NCBI GenBank assembly: GCA_015655335.1
Contig: JAATFF010000106.1
Location: 1-64,000 of the forward strand
From: Lysobacterales bacterium
GTDB lineage: Bacteria > Pseudomonadota > Gammaproteobacteria > Xanthomonadales > Rhodanobacteraceae
Direction of reading: 5' to 3'
Length of the DNA: 64,000 bases
Positions 61,383 through 64,000 of this stretch are shown in pieces; the stretch's first letter is position 1, and the number at the start of each line of letters is the position of its first letter. The translations under genes were made by a program, and so were the position numbers. Under the pieces are notes generated by a model. That model ran no database searches. It was not told the origin of the DNA and was given only the letters and a program-made list of their open reading frames with translations.

Positions 61383-61667
61383 ATGAGCAAGAAAAGTTTT
61401 GTACTGGGCGTTGCGCTGGCTTCCACCGCTTTGTTCGGTTGCGCCACCATGGCGCAGGACCGTCCGTTCGTCGACATCGGCTGGCACCACGGCAATCTGC
61501 ATAACGCGCAGGAAAACATCGTCGCCGCCTATGAGTACATCCAACAGGCGCAACGCGCCAACGACGGCCAGCTCGCCTGTCACGCCGCGCGCGCCAAGCA
61601 ACTGCTGGCGGAAGCCAGCGAGGAATTGCGCATGGCCGCCGACGTTGCGAATTCCGAAGGCCATTGA
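61383..61667 (+). CDS. Small predicted lipoprotein
   Basis: MSKKSFVLGVALASTALFGCATM lipobox; ATG 61383. Confidence 0.75.
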   Translation: MSKKSFVLGVALASTALFGCATMAQDRPFVDIGWHHGNLHNAQENIVAAYEYIQQAQRANDGQLACHAARAKQLLAEASEELRMAADVANSEGH

Positions 61668-61695
61668 ATAACAACACATTGATTACCCCCCGTTT

Positions 61696-61741
61696 GCCGG
61701 ATAGCCGACATCACCTCGATGTCGTTATCCGGCTCTTTTTT
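61696..61741 (+). terminator. Rho-independent terminator
   Basis: gccggatagccgacat ... atgtcgttatccggc followed by a T-run. Confidence 0.88.
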
Positions 61742-61853
61742 GCACACGGCGCTGGACCATTCCCCGACGAGCACACATAATCGGGCGTAGACGCAGCGCG
61801 CGGCGTGATGCGCGAGGGGAACCTTCAAACCAACGTCGTCGGGAGCGCGTGCG

Positions 61854-62786
61854 GTGCAGTTCCGGCATTTGCGTTACTTCGCAAAAATCGTCGAGGCGGG
61901 AAGTTTTTCCCGCGCGGCATTGCTTATTCATATCGCGCAGCCCGCGCTGAGCAAGCAGATCGCGGAGCTGGAAGACGAATTTGGCGTGACGCTGCTCCAT
62001 CGCAGCGCGCGCGGCGTCACGCCCACCGCGGCGGGCGATGTGTTGTATCAGGAAGCGCTCAAGCTGATTCGCCATGTCGATGATCTGCCGGCGATCGTGC
62101 GTTCGTCGCAGGGCGATGTGCAGGGCGTGGTGTGTTTAGGTATGGCCTCGACGATGGCCCCTGCGCTCACTGGCAAGATGCTGGAAATCTGCCGCCATAC
62201 GTTGCCGAAAGTCACCTTGCGTTTTATTACCGGCGATAGCCTGACGCTGCGCGAAAAAGTCGCCGCGCGCGCGATCGATCTGGCCATCGTTTTCGAAGAC
62301 CATCCGGAAAGTGGCTTCACGCGCGAAGTGTTGTTTCGTCAACGCCTGTATCTGGCCAGTCCAAAAGGCGCGGCACGGGCGTCTTCCGTCTCGCTGCAGG
62401 AAGTCGGCGCATTACCGCTGGTATTACCCACGCCTACGAATGTATTGCGTCGATTGCTCGATCGCGTATTCGCGCAACAGAATATCGCGGTGGAACCGAT
62501 CGCCGAGTCCGATCTGTTTGACGTAATGCTGTCGGCCGTCGAAACCGGCCTAGGTCACGCCGTCATGCCCAAAGGCGACTTCTCGGACGTGCCAGGGCAT
62601 CAGGACATTGCCACCACGCCGATCGAACCACCGGTCTATCTCACCGCCTGTCTGGTGACCGCACAGGATGCACCGCTGACCCAGGCTGCCCTGGCGATCG
62701 AAGCCTCGCTGCTGACCTTTATCCGCGGCCAGCTGGAGGAAACGTCGTTCAGGGGCGCCGAATGGATGGATCCGGAGCACCCATAG
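61854..62786 (+). CDS. LysR-family transcriptional regulator (GTG start)
   Basis: MQFRHLRYFAKIVEAGSFSRAALLIHIAQPALSKQIAELEDEFGVTLLHR. Confidence 0.93.
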   Translation: MQFRHLRYFAKIVEAGSFSRAALLIHIAQPALSKQIAELEDEFGVTLLHRSARGVTPTAAGDVLYQEALKLIRHVDDLPAIVRSSQGDVQGVVCLGMASTMAPALTGKMLEICRHTLPKVTLRFITGDSLTLREKVAARAIDLAIVFEDHPESGFTREVLFRQRLYLASPKGAARASSVSLQEVGALPLVLPTPTNVLRRLLDRVFAQQNIAVEPIAESDLFDVMLSAVETGLGHAVMPKGDFSDVPGHQDIATTPIEPPVYLTACLVTAQDAPLTQAALAIEASLLTFIRGQLEETSFRGAEWMDPEHP

Positions 62787-63000
62787 CTGGCCGTTATGGC
62801 CGCATAGCGAAACAGTATTTTCGCTAGCTCCGGAAAAGTCGGACTATATGTTGCATCGCACTACAGGAGGGCCGGGCGGCCCTCGGCGACTTCAGGCACC
62901 GACAGGTCGAACCCGCTAACGCAGCCAGCTAGCACCGCTTCGCCCTCTCACCCTTTATTCGAATGTCGAACCGGCGTGGACGCGCCGGAACGGAGAAGTC

Positions 63001-63966
63001 ATGTCCTGTGTCATCCAACAACGCAAAAACAAGGCCCTTGCTGCACACGCTGCCGCCGCCACGCGTGATCTGTTGAATCGCGTGGTACCGCCCACGGACT
63101 GGCAGCAAAGAGCCCTGCATAGCAGTGATCGGCCGTTGCGCGTCGCTGTTTCGCTTTGCACACACGACTCTCGTAGTATCGGCGAACACACACAGACCAT
63201 GCCGCGCGATGCATATACGATCGGTATTCTGCTCGACGATGCGCACATTTGCTTGGACGTCGATGCGCAGCGCGTTGTCGATGCGCAGCTCGAAGCTGGC
63301 ACCTGTTACATCAGCCGTCCTGGCGAAACGCTGCACATCGCTTGCGCTCAAGGATACAAAGCGCTGCATTTGTGCATACCGAGCCATTTGCTGTGGTACA
63401 GCGCCGATACGGAACATGCATGCGCAGCGCTGGAAGGCCGCTCGCTCGGCCCGACGAAAGACGTACTGCTGTTGCAGCTTGCGCGCACGCTGACCGAAAT
63501 GGTCGACAACGGTCAGGATGGCCCGTTCGTGGAGCAGATCATCGGCATGCTGCTTGAACGCGTGCGCTGCCTGCGCACGCAAAATACCAACGTTACCCGC
63601 ATCTGCCGCAAGACGACCTTACCGAACTGGCGCTTGCAGCGTGTGGATAGCTACGTAAAGTCGCACCTATCGGACACGATCACGCTGTCGGACATGGCGA
63701 ATGCTGCGGGTCTTTCGCCGATGCATTTCGCTGCGCAGTTTCGCGCCGCGACCGGTTATAGGCCGCATGATTATTTGCTGCTGCGTCGACTGGATCGCGC
63801 CAAGGCATTGATGGAAGACGCCTCTCGCTCCATGTTGGATATCGCACTGGACGTGGGCTTTCACACACAAGCGCACTTCACCACCGTCTTCAAACGCCTC
63901 ACTGGCAAGACGCCAACTGCATGGCGCGACGGGGTGTTGGAAACGCGTCTGGCAAAAATCGCGTGA
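63001..63966 (+). CDS. AraC-family transcriptional regulator
   Basis: C-terminal double HTH: ITLSDMANAAGLSPMHFAAQFRAATGYRPHDYLLLRRLDRAKALM...ALDVGFHTQAHFTTVFKRLTGKTPTAWR. Confidence 0.92.
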   Translation: MSCVIQQRKNKALAAHAAAATRDLLNRVVPPTDWQQRALHSSDRPLRVAVSLCTHDSRSIGEHTQTMPRDAYTIGILLDDAHICLDVDAQRVVDAQLEAGTCYISRPGETLHIACAQGYKALHLCIPSHLLWYSADTEHACAALEGRSLGPTKDVLLLQLARTLTEMVDNGQDGPFVEQIIGMLLERVRCLRTQNTNVTRICRKTTLPNWRLQRVDSYVKSHLSDTITLSDMANAAGLSPMHFAAQFRAATGYRPHDYLLLRRLDRAKALMEDASRSMLDIALDVGFHTQAHFTTVFKRLTGKTPTAWRDGVLETRLAKIA

Positions 63967-64000
63967 TGCCTGGCCGACATGGGGAGTGACCACGATGAAC

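Noticed and set aside
1-64000. CRISPR array, tRNA, rRNA, intact transposase or prophage
   Set aside because: No regularly spaced repeats, rRNA/tRNA signatures, or transposase/integrase motifs were recognised by eye.

Overview
The window is dominated by one large polar-flagellum locus (about 0.2-46 kb). Gene content and order resemble Xanthomonadales/Rhodanobacteraceae; this taxonomic guess is inference. Minus-strand genes are fliA, flhG, flhF, flhA, flhB, fliR-Q-P-O-N-M-L, fliK, fliJ-I-H-G-F-E, a fleQ-like sigma54 activator, a PilZ-like gene, fliT-S-D, fliC, flgL-K-J-I-H-G-F-E-D-C-B and cheV. Plus-strand genes are a soluble MCP-like gene, flgA-M-N, an HDOD/EAL-like gene, and a 1666-aa multidomain glycosyltransferase/methyltransferase between fliC and flgL. 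From about 46 to 64 kb the content is accessory: two SDRs, a GST pseudogene, a GH95-like glycosidase, an MBL-fold pseudogene, a TetR regulator, a phosphoesterase/phospholipase C, a di-heme peroxidase, an S9 peptidase, small envelope proteins, and LysR and AraC regulators. By eye I found near-consensus sigma54 promoters before fliL, fliE (inside the fleQ stop region), flgB, the MCP/flgA operon and the giant glycosyltransferase. I found sigma28 promoters before fliC, cheV and flgM. The most striking unexplained structure is a 272-bp nested inverted-repeat element (34-bp outer arms, flanked by TA) that fills the flgK-flgL gap and ends 3 nt before the flgL start codon. No rRNA, tRNA, CRISPR or intact transposase was recognised.
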